DNA of 17,825 nt from CAYPZL01 sp964415045 (lineage in GTDB: Bacteria; Planctomycetota; Phycisphaerae; Sedimentisphaerales; Anaerobacaceae), in the NCBI GenBank assembly GCA_964415045.1, contig CAYPZL010000119.1, forward strand, positions 1 through 17,825. Direction: 5' to 3'. The notes under the pieces are model-generated. The model was given only the letters and a program-made list of their open reading frames with translations. It was not told where the DNA came from and ran no database searches. This document shows positions 6,866-13,819 of this stretch, in pieces; within the stretch, counting starts at the first letter, position 1; every line of letters starts with the position of its first letter. The translations under genes were made by a program, and so were the position numbers.

Positions 6866-8662
6866 ATGATCTATTTGATTGCGATTCTCGTCTATCTTTT
6901 TGCTCTCACGGGCATCGGCGCCTATAAGTCGCGACAGGTCAAGACCCAGGCTGATTTCGCCGTGGCCGGCCGGTCGCTGTCGCCCTGGGTGATGGTCTGC
7001 ACGATGCTGGCGGTCTGGATCGGCACCGGGTCCATCGTCGGCAACGCGGGCCAGGCTTACCGCGACGGGGTGGCGGCGATGATTCTGCCTGCCGGGACCT
7101 TCATCGGCATGATTCTGCTGTCCCTGATTGCCCATAAGGCTCGTTCGATCGAGGTTTCCAGTGTCCCGGAGATCATCGGGGGCCGCTACGGGCGCACGGC
7201 CCGGCTGCTGGCCGTGATCGCCCTGGTGATCGCCTACATGGTCATCGTCAGCTACCAGTTCAACGCCGGCGGCATGGTCCTGGAGGTCATCGCCGGCAAG
7301 AAGGACCCCGTCGCGGTGCAGGCCGGCGACGAGTTCACCAAGTTCCAGGTCAAGAAAGGATACCTGGTCTTCGAGCCGGAAGCCGATTGGAGGGGCACGA
7401 CGAGCGTTCCCTTCCAGGTGAGACAAGGCGACGGTTGGTCGAACGAGACGGAGACGTTCACGATTGACGTCGTCGCCGGCAAGGACAGCATCGAGGCTTT
7501 GAACCGTCTGGACCAGCAGGACCTGGAGAACCACATTGCCGTCAAGGCCAATTCCATCGCCAGGGTCGTCATCGAAGGCCACGGCGCCGAGGCGAGCAAT
7601 TCGACGAAGCTCTTTCGCGTCCCCTCTTTGCCCGCGCACGGGCGGCTGATCCTGTCGGAGCCGAAGCTGACGGCCGGCAGGGCGACCGTCATCGCGGCGG
7701 CCTTCATCATTACCTATACCATGCTGGCCGGACTGCTGAGCCTGGCGTTCACCGATATCGTCACCGGGACCATTATCACGCTCTCGCTGCTGATCGCGTT
7801 TCCCGTGCTGCTTCTCAAGGCCGGGGGCTTTAGCGGCATGAGCGCCGCCTTTGCCGCCATGGGCGACCGGCCGCAGCACATGCAGTTCTGGGGGGTCTAT
7901 TCCAAGGCGACCATCATCAACTATTGCCTGCCCGTGTTCCTGCTGGTCCTCGGCGACGCCAACCAGTACCAGCGCATCTTCGCCAGCAAGAACGCCAAAG
8001 GGGCCCGCACCGCGGTGCTGGTCATGATCTTCCTGGCCCTGGCGATCGAATTGCTGATCATCGCCAGTGCCTGGATCTCTTCCAGTATGATCCCCGATCC
8101 GGAGAACGGGCGGTACGTGCTCATCTACGCGGCCAAGCATTTCATGCCGCTGCCGCTGGGCATCCTGTTCCTGGTTACGGTCGTGGGCATCATCATTTCC
8201 ACCGCCGACTCCTTCCTGCTGGTGCCGGCCACCACGTTCATCAAGGACGTCTATTTAGCCTATATCAATCCCAAGGCCAACGAGAAGAGAACCGTTCTGC
8301 TCAGCCGCCTCCTGGTGCTGGTCTTCGGTATCATCGCCTACCTTGTGTCGCTGGCGTTCGCCGAATCGACGACGGTATTTCGCAAGGCACTGTATGCGTT
8401 CACGATCTACGGCGCCGCGATCACGCCGTGCCTGGTCGCCGCTCTGTTCTGGGACGGCGCGACGAAACAGGGGGCGATTACGTCCATCCTGGTCGGGACG
8501 ATCACGGCCCTGGCCTGGGAGGAGATGGGATTCATCAAGGGCGCTCTGCCGGCGTGGGCCTCGGCTTTCGACGCCGTGTTGCCGGCCATTACCCTCTCCG
8601 TCGTCGCCCTCGTGGGTGTCAGTCTGCTGACGCAAAAGAAGAATTCAACCCCAACGGATTAG
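6866..8662 (+). CDS. Sodium:solute symporter (SSS/SLC5 family) with an inserted extracytoplasmic domain
   Basis: A 598-residue secondary transporter of the SSS family, which takes up sugars, amino acids (PutP is the proline carrier) or vitamins with Na+. Membrane helices are visible at about 1-20, 40-60, 70-90, 111-138, 273-294, 296-318, 350-364, 382-404, 428-450 and three or more towards the C-terminus. Family hallmarks include AGRSLSP after helix 1, YQFNAGGMVL at the end of helix 4, AFTDIVTG, and the sodium-site helix IISTADSFLL. Residues about 145-270 are not membrane: they form a beta-rich insert between helices 4 and 5, described separately. Typical family members are shorter because they lack this segment. 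The gene lies 20 bp after the peptidase and 3 bp before the aminopeptidase, so it is part of an operon. The substrate cannot be read from sequence. Confidence 0.92.
   Translation: MIYLIAILVYLFALTGIGAYKSRQVKTQADFAVAGRSLSPWVMVCTMLAVWIGTGSIVGNAGQAYRDGVAAMILPAGTFIGMILLSLIAHKARSIEVSSVPEIIGGRYGRTARLLAVIALVIAYMVIVSYQFNAGGMVLEVIAGKKDPVAVQAGDEFTKFQVKKGYLVFEPEADWRGTTSVPFQVRQGDGWSNETETFTIDVVAGKDSIEALNRLDQQDLENHIAVKANSIARVVIEGHGAEASNSTKLFRVPSLPAHGRLILSEPKLTAGRATVIAAAFIITYTMLAGLLSLAFTDIVTGTIITLSLLIAFPVLLLKAGGFSGMSAAFAAMGDRPQHMQFWGVYSKATIINYCLPVFLLVLGDANQYQRIFASKNAKGARTAVLVMIFLALAIELLIIASAWISSSMIPDPENGRYVLIYAAKHFMPLPLGILFLVTVVGIIISTADSFLLVPATTFIKDVYLAYINPKANEKRTVLLSRLLVLVFGIIAYLVSLAFAESTTVFRKALYAFTIYGAAITPCLVAALFWDGATKQGAITSILVGTITALAWEEMGFIKGALPAWASAFDAVLPAITLSVVALVGVSLLTQKKNSTPTD
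7298..7675 (+). other. Ig/cadherin-like (tandem-95 type) domain inserted in the symporter
   Basis: This covers symporter residues about 145-270. The segment GYLVFEPEADWRGTTSVPFQV followed by RQGDGWSNETETFTIDV matches the style of bacterial cadherin-like/tandem-95 repeats (GxLxFxPxxxxxGxxxFxYxVxDG...TxTIxV). The later FRVPSLPAHGRLIL and KLTAG match the same repeat's opening (FxIxSLPxHGxLxxxGxxVTAG). The halves appear in reversed order, as in a register-shifted or circularly permuted pair. By PutP-like topology the helix 4-5 loop is on the outside, consistent with such domains acting extracytoplasmically. The reading frame is continuous and codon use resembles the flanks, so it is not an assembly join. 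Confidence 0.65.
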
Positions 8663-8665
8663 CGT

Positions 8666-10054
8666 ATGTTCCCTGTAGAAACCTATATGCAACGAAGAAA
8701 GCGCCTGCTGACGCAGATCGATTCGGGGTTGGTCCTGTTCCTGGGCAATGCGTTGTCGCCGATGAACTACGTCGACAATACGTATCCCTTCCGGCAGGAC
8801 AGCTCGTTCCTGTATTTCTTCGGGCTGGACGAGCCGGACCTGGCGGCCGTCATCGACGCCGACGAGGGGACCGCGTGCATGTTCGGCGACGACTTGACCG
8901 TTGAGGACATTGTCTGGACGGGCCCGCAGCCGCCGTTGCGGGAGAAGTGCGAGCGCTGCGGCGTGGCGCAGACCGCGCCGAGCCGCGAGCTGGAATCGGT
9001 GCTGAAAAAGGCGCTGACGCGGAATCGCCCGATCCATTTCCTCCCGCAGTATCGGCCCGAGAACGTGCTCAATATCCGGTCGTTGCTGGGGATCGAGCCC
9101 GAGGCCGTCGCCTCCCGCGTCTCGGAGCCCTTGATCCGGGCGGTGGTCCAGCAGCGGTCGTTCAAATCGTCGGAAGAGATCGAGCAGATCGAGGCGGCGC
9201 TGGACGTGGCGTACCGGATGCAGACCAGCGCGATGAAGATGGTCCGGCCCGGCATGATCGAGCGCGAGGTGGCCGGCGCGATGGAGGCTATCGCCATTTC
9301 CAGCGGCGGGCGTCTGTCGTTCCCGACGATCTTCTCCGTGCACGGAGAGACGCTGCACAATCCGTACCACGACAACGTTATGCAGGACGGCGATATCGCC
9401 GTCAATGATTCGGGGGCCGAGTCGCCGCTGCATTACGCCAGCGACATCACGCGGACCATTCCCATCGGCGGGACGTTCTCGCCCCGGCAGCGTGACGTCT
9501 ATTCCATCGTTTTCGAAGCCCAGGAGCGGGCCATCGCGGCGATCCGACCCGGAGTGGAGTTCCGCGACATCCATCGCCTGGCCTGCGAGGTGTTGATGGC
9601 CGGACTCAAGCAGCTCGGGGTCGCCAGAGGCGACCCGGCCGAAGCGGTGCAGGCGGGTGCTCATACGCTGTTCTTCCAGTGCGGCCTCGGACACATGATG
9701 GGGCTCGACGTCCACGACATGGAAGGGCTGGGCGAAGATTTCGTCGGTTATACCGACACCATCAAGCGGAACCTGGAGTTCGGCTGGCGCTCGCTGCGGC
9801 TGGCCAGGGCGCTGGAGCCGGGCTTCGTCGTCACGGTCGAGCCGGGCATCTACTTCATCGACGCCCTGATCGACCGCTGGCAGGCCGAGCGCAAGCACGA
9901 GGCGTTCGTCGATTACGCAAAGCTCGAAAGCTACCGCGGTTTCGGCGGCGTCCGGCTGGAGGACGACGTGCTCGTCACCGCCGACGGCTTCCGCGTTCTC
10001 GGAAAGCCGATCCCCAGAACGATTGAGGACGTCGAGGCCTTCGCGTCCGCGTGA
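8666..10054 (+). CDS. pepP: Xaa-Pro aminopeptidase (M24B, aminopeptidase P)
   Basis: A 462-residue enzyme that removes the N-terminal residue from peptides with proline in second position. The N-terminal aminopeptidase-P domain (about 1-155) includes FRQDSSFLYFFGLDEPD. The pita-bread catalytic domain follows. The five expected metal ligands are present: D248 (NDSGAES), D260 (SDITRT), H343 (GLGHMMGLDVHD), E392 (TVEPGIYF) and E432 (RLEDD). There is no signal peptide, so it should be cytoplasmic. It begins 3 bp after the symporter stop, with only a weak ribosome site (GGATTAG), so translation is probably coupled to the symporter. ATG at 8687 is a less likely start. With the upstream peptidase and transporter it fits a path for proline-containing peptides. 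Confidence 0.93.
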   Translation: MFPVETYMQRRKRLLTQIDSGLVLFLGNALSPMNYVDNTYPFRQDSSFLYFFGLDEPDLAAVIDADEGTACMFGDDLTVEDIVWTGPQPPLREKCERCGVAQTAPSRELESVLKKALTRNRPIHFLPQYRPENVLNIRSLLGIEPEAVASRVSEPLIRAVVQQRSFKSSEEIEQIEAALDVAYRMQTSAMKMVRPGMIEREVAGAMEAIAISSGGRLSFPTIFSVHGETLHNPYHDNVMQDGDIAVNDSGAESPLHYASDITRTIPIGGTFSPRQRDVYSIVFEAQERAIAAIRPGVEFRDIHRLACEVLMAGLKQLGVARGDPAEAVQAGAHTLFFQCGLGHMMGLDVHDMEGLGEDFVGYTDTIKRNLEFGWRSLRLARALEPGFVVTVEPGIYFIDALIDRWQAERKHEAFVDYAKLESYRGFGGVRLEDDVLVTADGFRVLGKPIPRTIEDVEAFASA

Positions 10055-10089
10055 CGCCGGCGAATCAGGCGGAGAAAGGACTGTAAGCT

Positions 10090-10935
10090 ATGAGAAGACG
10101 CGACCTGATCGGTCTCCTGCTGCTCGTTCTGGGAGCAGGAGGTTTGGTGTCGGCGGCCGACGAGGTGGGAGAGGCCCGGGAGGATTTCCATCTCTATCTG
10201 CTCGCCGGTCAATCGAATATGGCGGGACGCGGAGCGGTGGCCGAGCAGGACAAGGCGATTCATCCGCGCGTCTTCGCGCTGAACCGCGAGAATCAATGGG
10301 TTCCGGCCCGCGAGCCGCTGCATTTCGACAAGCCGGCATACGTCGGCGTGGGACCGGGTCTGGTCTTTGGCAAGGCGCTGGCCGAGGCCGACCCGAACGC
10401 GACCATCGGCCTGATTCCGTGCGCCGCCGGAGGCTCGCCGATCTCGGCCTGGAAGCGAGAGGGCTATCATGCCCAGACCAAATCTCATCCCTATGACGAC
10501 GCCATCAAGCGCTGCCGGATCGCAATGCGGCGGGGCATTCTCAAAGGGGTCCTCTGGCATCAGGGCGAGAGTGACAGCAACCCCAAGGACGGGCCGCTGT
10601 ATGCCCAACGGCTGACGGCCCTGATCGCCAATCTGCGACGGGACTTGCAGAGCCCCAATTTGCTGTTTGTCGCGGGCACGCCGGCCGATGCGTTTATCGC
10701 GCGAAAGCCCGAGTCGACGCTCGTGATCGACGCGATCGAGGCCGTGGCGAAGGCCGACGAAAACGTGTACTGGGTCTCGGCGAGGGGCCTGGAGTGCAAG
10801 GCCGACCGGGTGCATTTCAACGCGGACGCCGCCCGGGAACTGGGACGGCGCTACGCCAGGGCCGTCCTCAAGAGAAAGAACATCCGCGGGAACAACGGAG
10901 CCGGCCGTTCGGCCGGCGCCGAGTCGCGACAGTAG
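10090..10935 (+). CDS. Secreted SASA/CE6-type carbohydrate esterase
   Basis: A 281-residue SGNH-like hydrolase of the SASA family (sialate O-acetylesterase-like, carbohydrate esterase family 6), whose members remove acetyl groups from xylan or other sugars. The nucleophile is S42 in AGQSNMAGRG. The second block is LWHQGESDS (H157, E160). The C-terminal acid-histidine pair is probably D239 and H242 in ADRVHFN. A signal peptide of about 22 residues (RRRDLIGLLLLVLGAGGLVSA) directs export. AAGGA lies 9 nt upstream of the ATG. It starts 35 bp after the aminopeptidase and ends 13 bp before the pyruvate kinase, so it is probably in the same transcript. The tail after residue 262 is basic and low in complexity. 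The substrate is not assigned. Confidence 0.88.
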   Translation: MRRRDLIGLLLLVLGAGGLVSAADEVGEAREDFHLYLLAGQSNMAGRGAVAEQDKAIHPRVFALNRENQWVPAREPLHFDKPAYVGVGPGLVFGKALAEADPNATIGLIPCAAGGSPISAWKREGYHAQTKSHPYDDAIKRCRIAMRRGILKGVLWHQGESDSNPKDGPLYAQRLTALIANLRRDLQSPNLLFVAGTPADAFIARKPESTLVIDAIEAVAKADENVYWVSARGLECKADRVHFNADAARELGRRYARAVLKRKNIRGNNGAGRSAGAESRQ

Positions 10936-10948
10936 GAACCGAAGAGCC

Positions 10949-12001
10949 ATGCCCAGGACGAAGATCGTAGCCACCATCGGACCGGCCAGCAACAACTACA
11001 CCATGATGCGGAAGATGGTCAATGCCGGCCTGGACATCGTGCGGCTGAATTTCTCCCACGGCCGTCACAAGCAGCATCTCGAGGCGATCGAGCTCGTACG
11101 CCGGATCAACAAAAAGTATCGACGCGCCGTCAAGATCATGCAGGACCTCGAGGGTTTCCGCATCCGCGTCGGACGTTTCAAGGGCGCCAAGACGAGAGAA
11201 CTGAAGAATCGCGCCACCGTGTGGCTGACGAACGACCCCGCGGCCGAGGGGCCGAAGACCATTCCTTTCGACTACGAAGGCGACCTGACGCGGATCAAGC
11301 CCGGGCAACTGATCTACATCGACGACGGGAACCTCGCCCTGCGGGTCAAGAGCGTCCACGACAACAGCCTCAAGACCACGGTCGTCGAGGGGGGCGTTCT
11401 CAAGGAGCGAAAGGGTATCAACATGCCCGGCGCGGACCTCGAATTCGAGGGCGTGACACAAAAGGACAAGCTCGACATTCGCTTCGGCATCGAGCACAAA
11501 GTGGATTACATGGCGCTATCCTTCGTGCGGGACGAGCGCGACGTCCTGGAGGCGGCCGAGCTGATCAAGCCGAGCCTGCCGAAGTGCCGCATCGTCGCCA
11601 AGGTCGAGAGCCGCCAGGCGATTGAGAACATCGACGCCATCATCGCCGCGGCCGACGGTATCATGATCGCTCGCGGAGACATGGGCGTGGCCCTGCCGAT
11701 CTGGGAAGTGCCCATCATTCAGAAGCGGATCATTCGCAAGTGCAACGCGGTCGGGAAGCTTGTCATCACCGCCACCCAGATGCTCGAGCACATGACCGAG
11801 CACAGCCGGCCCACCCGCGCCGAGGTCACCGACGTGGCCAACGCCATCATCGACGGTACCGATTGCGTCATGCTCTCGGCCGAAAGCGCCGTCGGACGAC
11901 ACCCCGACCTGGCGGTCGCCATGATGAACGAGATCATCAAGTTCACCGAGAAGGCCATGGCCGAGCTACATCAAGAATCAAATAGCAAAATGCAAAATTG
12001 A
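10949..12001 (+). CDS. pyk: Short pyruvate kinase lacking the C-terminal domain; K+-independent-type residues
   Basis: It catalyses phosphoenolpyruvate + ADP to pyruvate + ATP, the last step of glycolysis. At 350 residues it is about 120 shorter than usual. The TIM-barrel A domain and the B domain (about 75-165) are present, and the C-terminal regulatory domain is missing. Catalytic residues are kept: R32, N34, S36 and H37 (VRLNFSHG), K218 and E220 (KVES), D244 (ARGDMGV), T276 (TATQMLE). The usual DTKGPEIR segment reads DLEGFRIRV (66-74). In rabbit numbering this gives L113, E114, R117, V120. L113 and V120 belong to the K+-independent class; R replaces the typical K117, and E the typical Q114. 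The final nine codons lie in an AT-rich repeat, so the native C-terminus may have been altered. No remains of a C domain are seen downstream. Confidence 0.9.
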   Translation: MPRTKIVATIGPASNNYTMMRKMVNAGLDIVRLNFSHGRHKQHLEAIELVRRINKKYRRAVKIMQDLEGFRIRVGRFKGAKTRELKNRATVWLTNDPAAEGPKTIPFDYEGDLTRIKPGQLIYIDDGNLALRVKSVHDNSLKTTVVEGGVLKERKGINMPGADLEFEGVTQKDKLDIRFGIEHKVDYMALSFVRDERDVLEAAELIKPSLPKCRIVAKVESRQAIENIDAIIAAADGIMIARGDMGVALPIWEVPIIQKRIIRKCNAVGKLVITATQMLEHMTEHSRPTRAEVTDVANAIIDGTDCVMLSAESAVGRHPDLAVAMMNEIIKFTEKAMAELHQESNSKMQN

Positions 12002-12055
12002 GGAAGTCACCCCGGCTTGCCGGGATTCCGCATTTTTTATTTTTGCTCTTTGATT
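11976..12055. repeat. AT-rich imperfect inverted-repeat element overlapping the pyk stop
   Basis: AATCAAATAGC at 11976-11986 pairs with GCTCTTTGATT at 12045-12055 with one mismatch. The arms continue inwards as A-rich (GCAAAATGCAAAAT) and T-rich (ATTTTTTATTTTTG) stretches. In the centre is a GC hairpin (12011-12024) flanked by GGAA and TTCC. The composition contrasts sharply with the GC-rich surroundings. The end of the window (17798-17825) starts with a similar sequence, which suggests a dispersed element of roughly 80-90 bp. Confidence 0.6.
12011..12040 (+). terminator. Intrinsic terminator-like hairpin after pyk
   Basis: CCCGGC (12011-12016) and GCCGGG (12019-12024) form a tight stem. After a short gap the T-rich run ATTTTTTATTTTT follows (12032-12044). 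It lies 10 bp after the pyk stop and inside the AT-rich inverted repeat, whose A-rich left arm could make it act in both directions. It probably separates the metabolic operon from the secretion-like operon. Confidence 0.6.
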
Positions 12056-12097
12056 TTTCCTGACGTTCCTTCGTCCTTCCGCGATTTTCGCCGGGCG

Positions 12098-12126
12098 TGG
12101 AAACGGCAGACCAAATCGGCTATACT
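12098..12126 (+). promoter_or_regulatory. Candidate promoter of the WXG100/FtsK operon
   Basis: TGGAAA (12098-12103, 4 of 6 to TTGACA) is followed after 17 nt by TATACT (12121-12126, 5 of 6 to TATAAT). It is the only AT-rich patch between the pyk terminator and the first gene of the operon, and predicts a leader of about 95 nt. Confidence 0.5.
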
Positions 12127-12173
12127 GAACGTATATGATGATAGCGAATGCCATATCCAGCGGGCGTCCGGGG

Positions 12174-12203
12174 GCCGGCAGGGGCCGAAGCCGGGGCGCC
12201 GGC
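12174..12203 (+). other. GC-rich hairpin in the leader of the WXG100/FtsK operon
   Basis: GCCGGC at 12174-12179 can pair with GCCGGC at 12198-12203, and the loop contains a smaller GGC-CGAA-GCC hairpin. The structure would sit in the 5' leader, 14 bp before the GGAGG ribosome site (12217-12221). Pairing in such GC-rich DNA can arise by chance, so a regulatory role is a guess. Confidence 0.25.
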
Positions 12204-12226
12204 GGTTTCGAAACACGGAGGCAGTC

Positions 12227-12499
12227 ATGGCGAAAGCCCATGTGGATCCCGCCGAGTTGAGGCGGTTTGCCCGCGATCTGACGCGGTTCAACGCCGATTT
12301 GGAGACGTTGCTGGCCAGCCTGCAGAACCGTCTCCGGGGCCTGGAGAAGAGCTGGGCCGATCAGGAACAGAGGCGATTCACGCAGGAATTCGAGCTGACG
12401 ATGAAGACGTTGAGCCGTTTCCTCGACACCTCGACGCAGCACGTGACCTTTCTCACGAAGAAGGCCCGTCACATCGAGGACTACTTGCAGCAGCGTTAG
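12227..12499 (+). CDS. WXG100-like small helical protein
   Basis: A 90-residue protein with the size and layout of WXG100 (ESAT-6-like) proteins: helix 1 (about 8-38), a turn with Trp, then helix 2 (about 46-88). The turn reads KSWADQEQRRF, giving W43-x-D45 where canonical members have WxG; W43, D45, R49 and F51 form a pattern WxDxxxRxF shared with the small protein at 13586. No signal peptide is present, as expected for WXG100 proteins. They are exported as dimers by an FtsK/SpoIIIE-type ATPase, one of which is encoded three genes downstream. GGAGG at 12217-12221 fixes the ATG at 12227; in-frame codons further upstream run into the intergenic repeat. It is first in the operon and is probably the secreted substrate or a structural partner. 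Confidence 0.72.
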   Translation: MAKAHVDPAELRRFARDLTRFNADLETLLASLQNRLRGLEKSWADQEQRRFTQEFELTMKTLSRFLDTSTQHVTFLTKKARHIEDYLQQR

Positions 12500-12508
12500 G
12501 AGCCCGGG

Positions 12509-13558
12509 ATGAGTCAGGAAGCGAAAATCAGCTCCATCGCCACGCTGAAACACCTTCGGGCGTGCCTGACCCGGTTTTCCGAGACGGCCGCCGGGGCCCT
12601 GGACGAGACCGCCAGCGACATCCAGCGCACGGTGCACTGGCTGCGCGAGAGCCAGTACGGCTATTGGAAGAACCAGGCCCGGAAGCGCCAGGAGCAATTC
12701 GCGCAGGCCAAGATCGCCCTGATGCGCAAGGAGATTTTCGACCGGCAGATCGCGGGTAATCCCAGCTCGTGCGTGGACGAGCGGAAGGCTTTGAAGCGGG
12801 CCGAGCGACGGCTGTGCGAGGCCCAGCACAAGCTGCGTCAGGTCAAGGTCTGGGTCCGGCAGATCGAGAGAGAGATGTCGGACTACAAAGGCGCCGTCCA
12901 GGGACTCGTCAACGACGTTGAGGTCCGGATCCCCAACGCGCGGGCCCGGCTGGATCGTATGATCGATTCGCTCGAGGCCTACGTCGCTCTGGCTCCGCCG
13001 GAGGCTCCCATAACGGCCGAAGAAGCGGCGGCCTTTGAGGACGTCCAGCGCGAGCCCGTGACGGGCGAGCCGGTCCGGAGCCTGCTGGAAAGGGTCGAGG
13101 CCTTACGCCGGACGGTGCCGTCGGCGCAGGTACGTCAGGATACGCCGCCGGAGTCCGAGCCGCCCGGGTGGATCGCGCGCGTAGCGTGCAGCGATTCGTT
13201 GCGCGACGCCGTCCGCGAGATTCCGGCCGAGAAATCTGCCCCCGAGCCGACGGATAAACTGGTGCTGGCCCGCGTCGAGGACAGCCCGGACGTGGTCTAC
13301 CTGCAACGGACGGCGGCAGCGGACGGAGATTCCGGCTGGTACGTCGGAGCCGGCGCGGACGCGGACGCCGAGGGCTACGTAGCGATCCGCATCGACGATC
13401 TGGTCCGGGTCTGCCCGTCTGCGGCCGATGTGCTGGACCTGCCCGAAGGATACGCGGTGCTGATCTGCGGCCGGGAAGGTCGGGAAATCATCCTGGGCCC
13501 GGATAACCAGGCGCTCTGGGACAGTCTCAAGAGCGGCCCGCCAACGGTCGATGAATAG
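12509..13558 (+). CDS. Operon protein with helical N-terminus and DUF2185/Imm33-like C-terminus
   Basis: A 349-residue protein. Residues 1-160 are almost entirely charged helix and look like a coiled-coil or WXG/LXG-like helical bundle. A Pro/Glu-rich linker follows (about 161-248). Residues 250-322 resemble DUF2185 (Imm33-type immunity proteins): strand LVLARV, then GDSGWYVGAG, a central YVAIRIDDLVRVCP and a closing LDLPEGYAVLIC. Such domains are otherwise found as stand-alone immunity proteins or in polyimmunity loci (family knowledge). AGGAG (12498-12502) overlaps the stop codon of the WXG100-like gene, so the two are co-translated. There is no signal peptide or membrane helix. It could be a chaperone or adaptor, a secreted structural protein or a self-immunity factor. 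The DUF2185 call rests on pattern memory and is moderate. Confidence 0.6.
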   Translation: MSQEAKISSIATLKHLRACLTRFSETAAGALDETASDIQRTVHWLRESQYGYWKNQARKRQEQFAQAKIALMRKEIFDRQIAGNPSSCVDERKALKRAERRLCEAQHKLRQVKVWVRQIEREMSDYKGAVQGLVNDVEVRIPNARARLDRMIDSLEAYVALAPPEAPITAEEAAAFEDVQREPVTGEPVRSLLERVEALRRTVPSAQVRQDTPPESEPPGWIARVACSDSLRDAVREIPAEKSAPEPTDKLVLARVEDSPDVVYLQRTAAADGDSGWYVGAGADADAEGYVAIRIDDLVRVCPSAADVLDLPEGYAVLICGREGREIILGPDNQALWDSLKSGPPTVDE

Positions 13559-13585
13559 GTCAGGCGGTCATAGGAGAACGGCGCC

Positions 13586-13819
13586 ATGAGTGCAATCGAA
13601 AGCCGAGCCAAGCTCGTCCAGGCAGCCAAAAAGCTGAAGCGTCAATGGGAGCAGGCCCGGGAACTGTGGCGTGACGAGAACTGCCGGCAGTTTGAGAAGG
13701 ACGTCATGGAACCGCTGGAAGCGGACGTTCGCGCCGCGGTGGTCGCGTTCGAGCGGGTCGGGACGATGCTCCACAACGTCCAGCAGGATTGCGGAGCCAG
13801 CAAGGAAGTGAACGGATGA
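13586..13819 (+). CDS. Second small WXG-like helical protein
   Basis: A 77-residue helical protein without signal peptide. The turn ELWRDENCRQF gives W28-x-D30-x3-R34-x-F36, the same WxDxxxRxF pattern as in the 90-residue protein at 12227, so the two may be a heterodimeric pair like EsxA/EsxB. It is shorter than the usual 100 residues, mainly in helix 1. TAGGAGA at 13571-13577 lies 8 nt before the ATG. Its stop codon overlaps the start of the ATPase gene (ATGA), a tight link that supports stoichiometric co-expression. An alternative reading is a small adaptor for the ATPase. Function in secretion is inferred from context. Confidence 0.68.
   Translation: MSAIESRAKLVQAAKKLKRQWEQARELWRDENCRQFEKDVMEPLEADVRAAVVAFERVGTMLHNVQQDCGASKEVNG

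Noticed and set aside
12017..12226. N-terminal extension of the WXG100-like protein
   Set aside because: The in-frame stretch runs through the terminator/repeat and the candidate promoter, and lacks a ribosome site. The ATG at 12227 with GGAGG is clearly better.
13789..13815. Nine-residue longer start for the large ATPase
   Set aside because: It overlaps the small WXG-like gene more deeply and has no ribosome site; ATG 13816 has AAGGAAG and a classic ATGA overlap.
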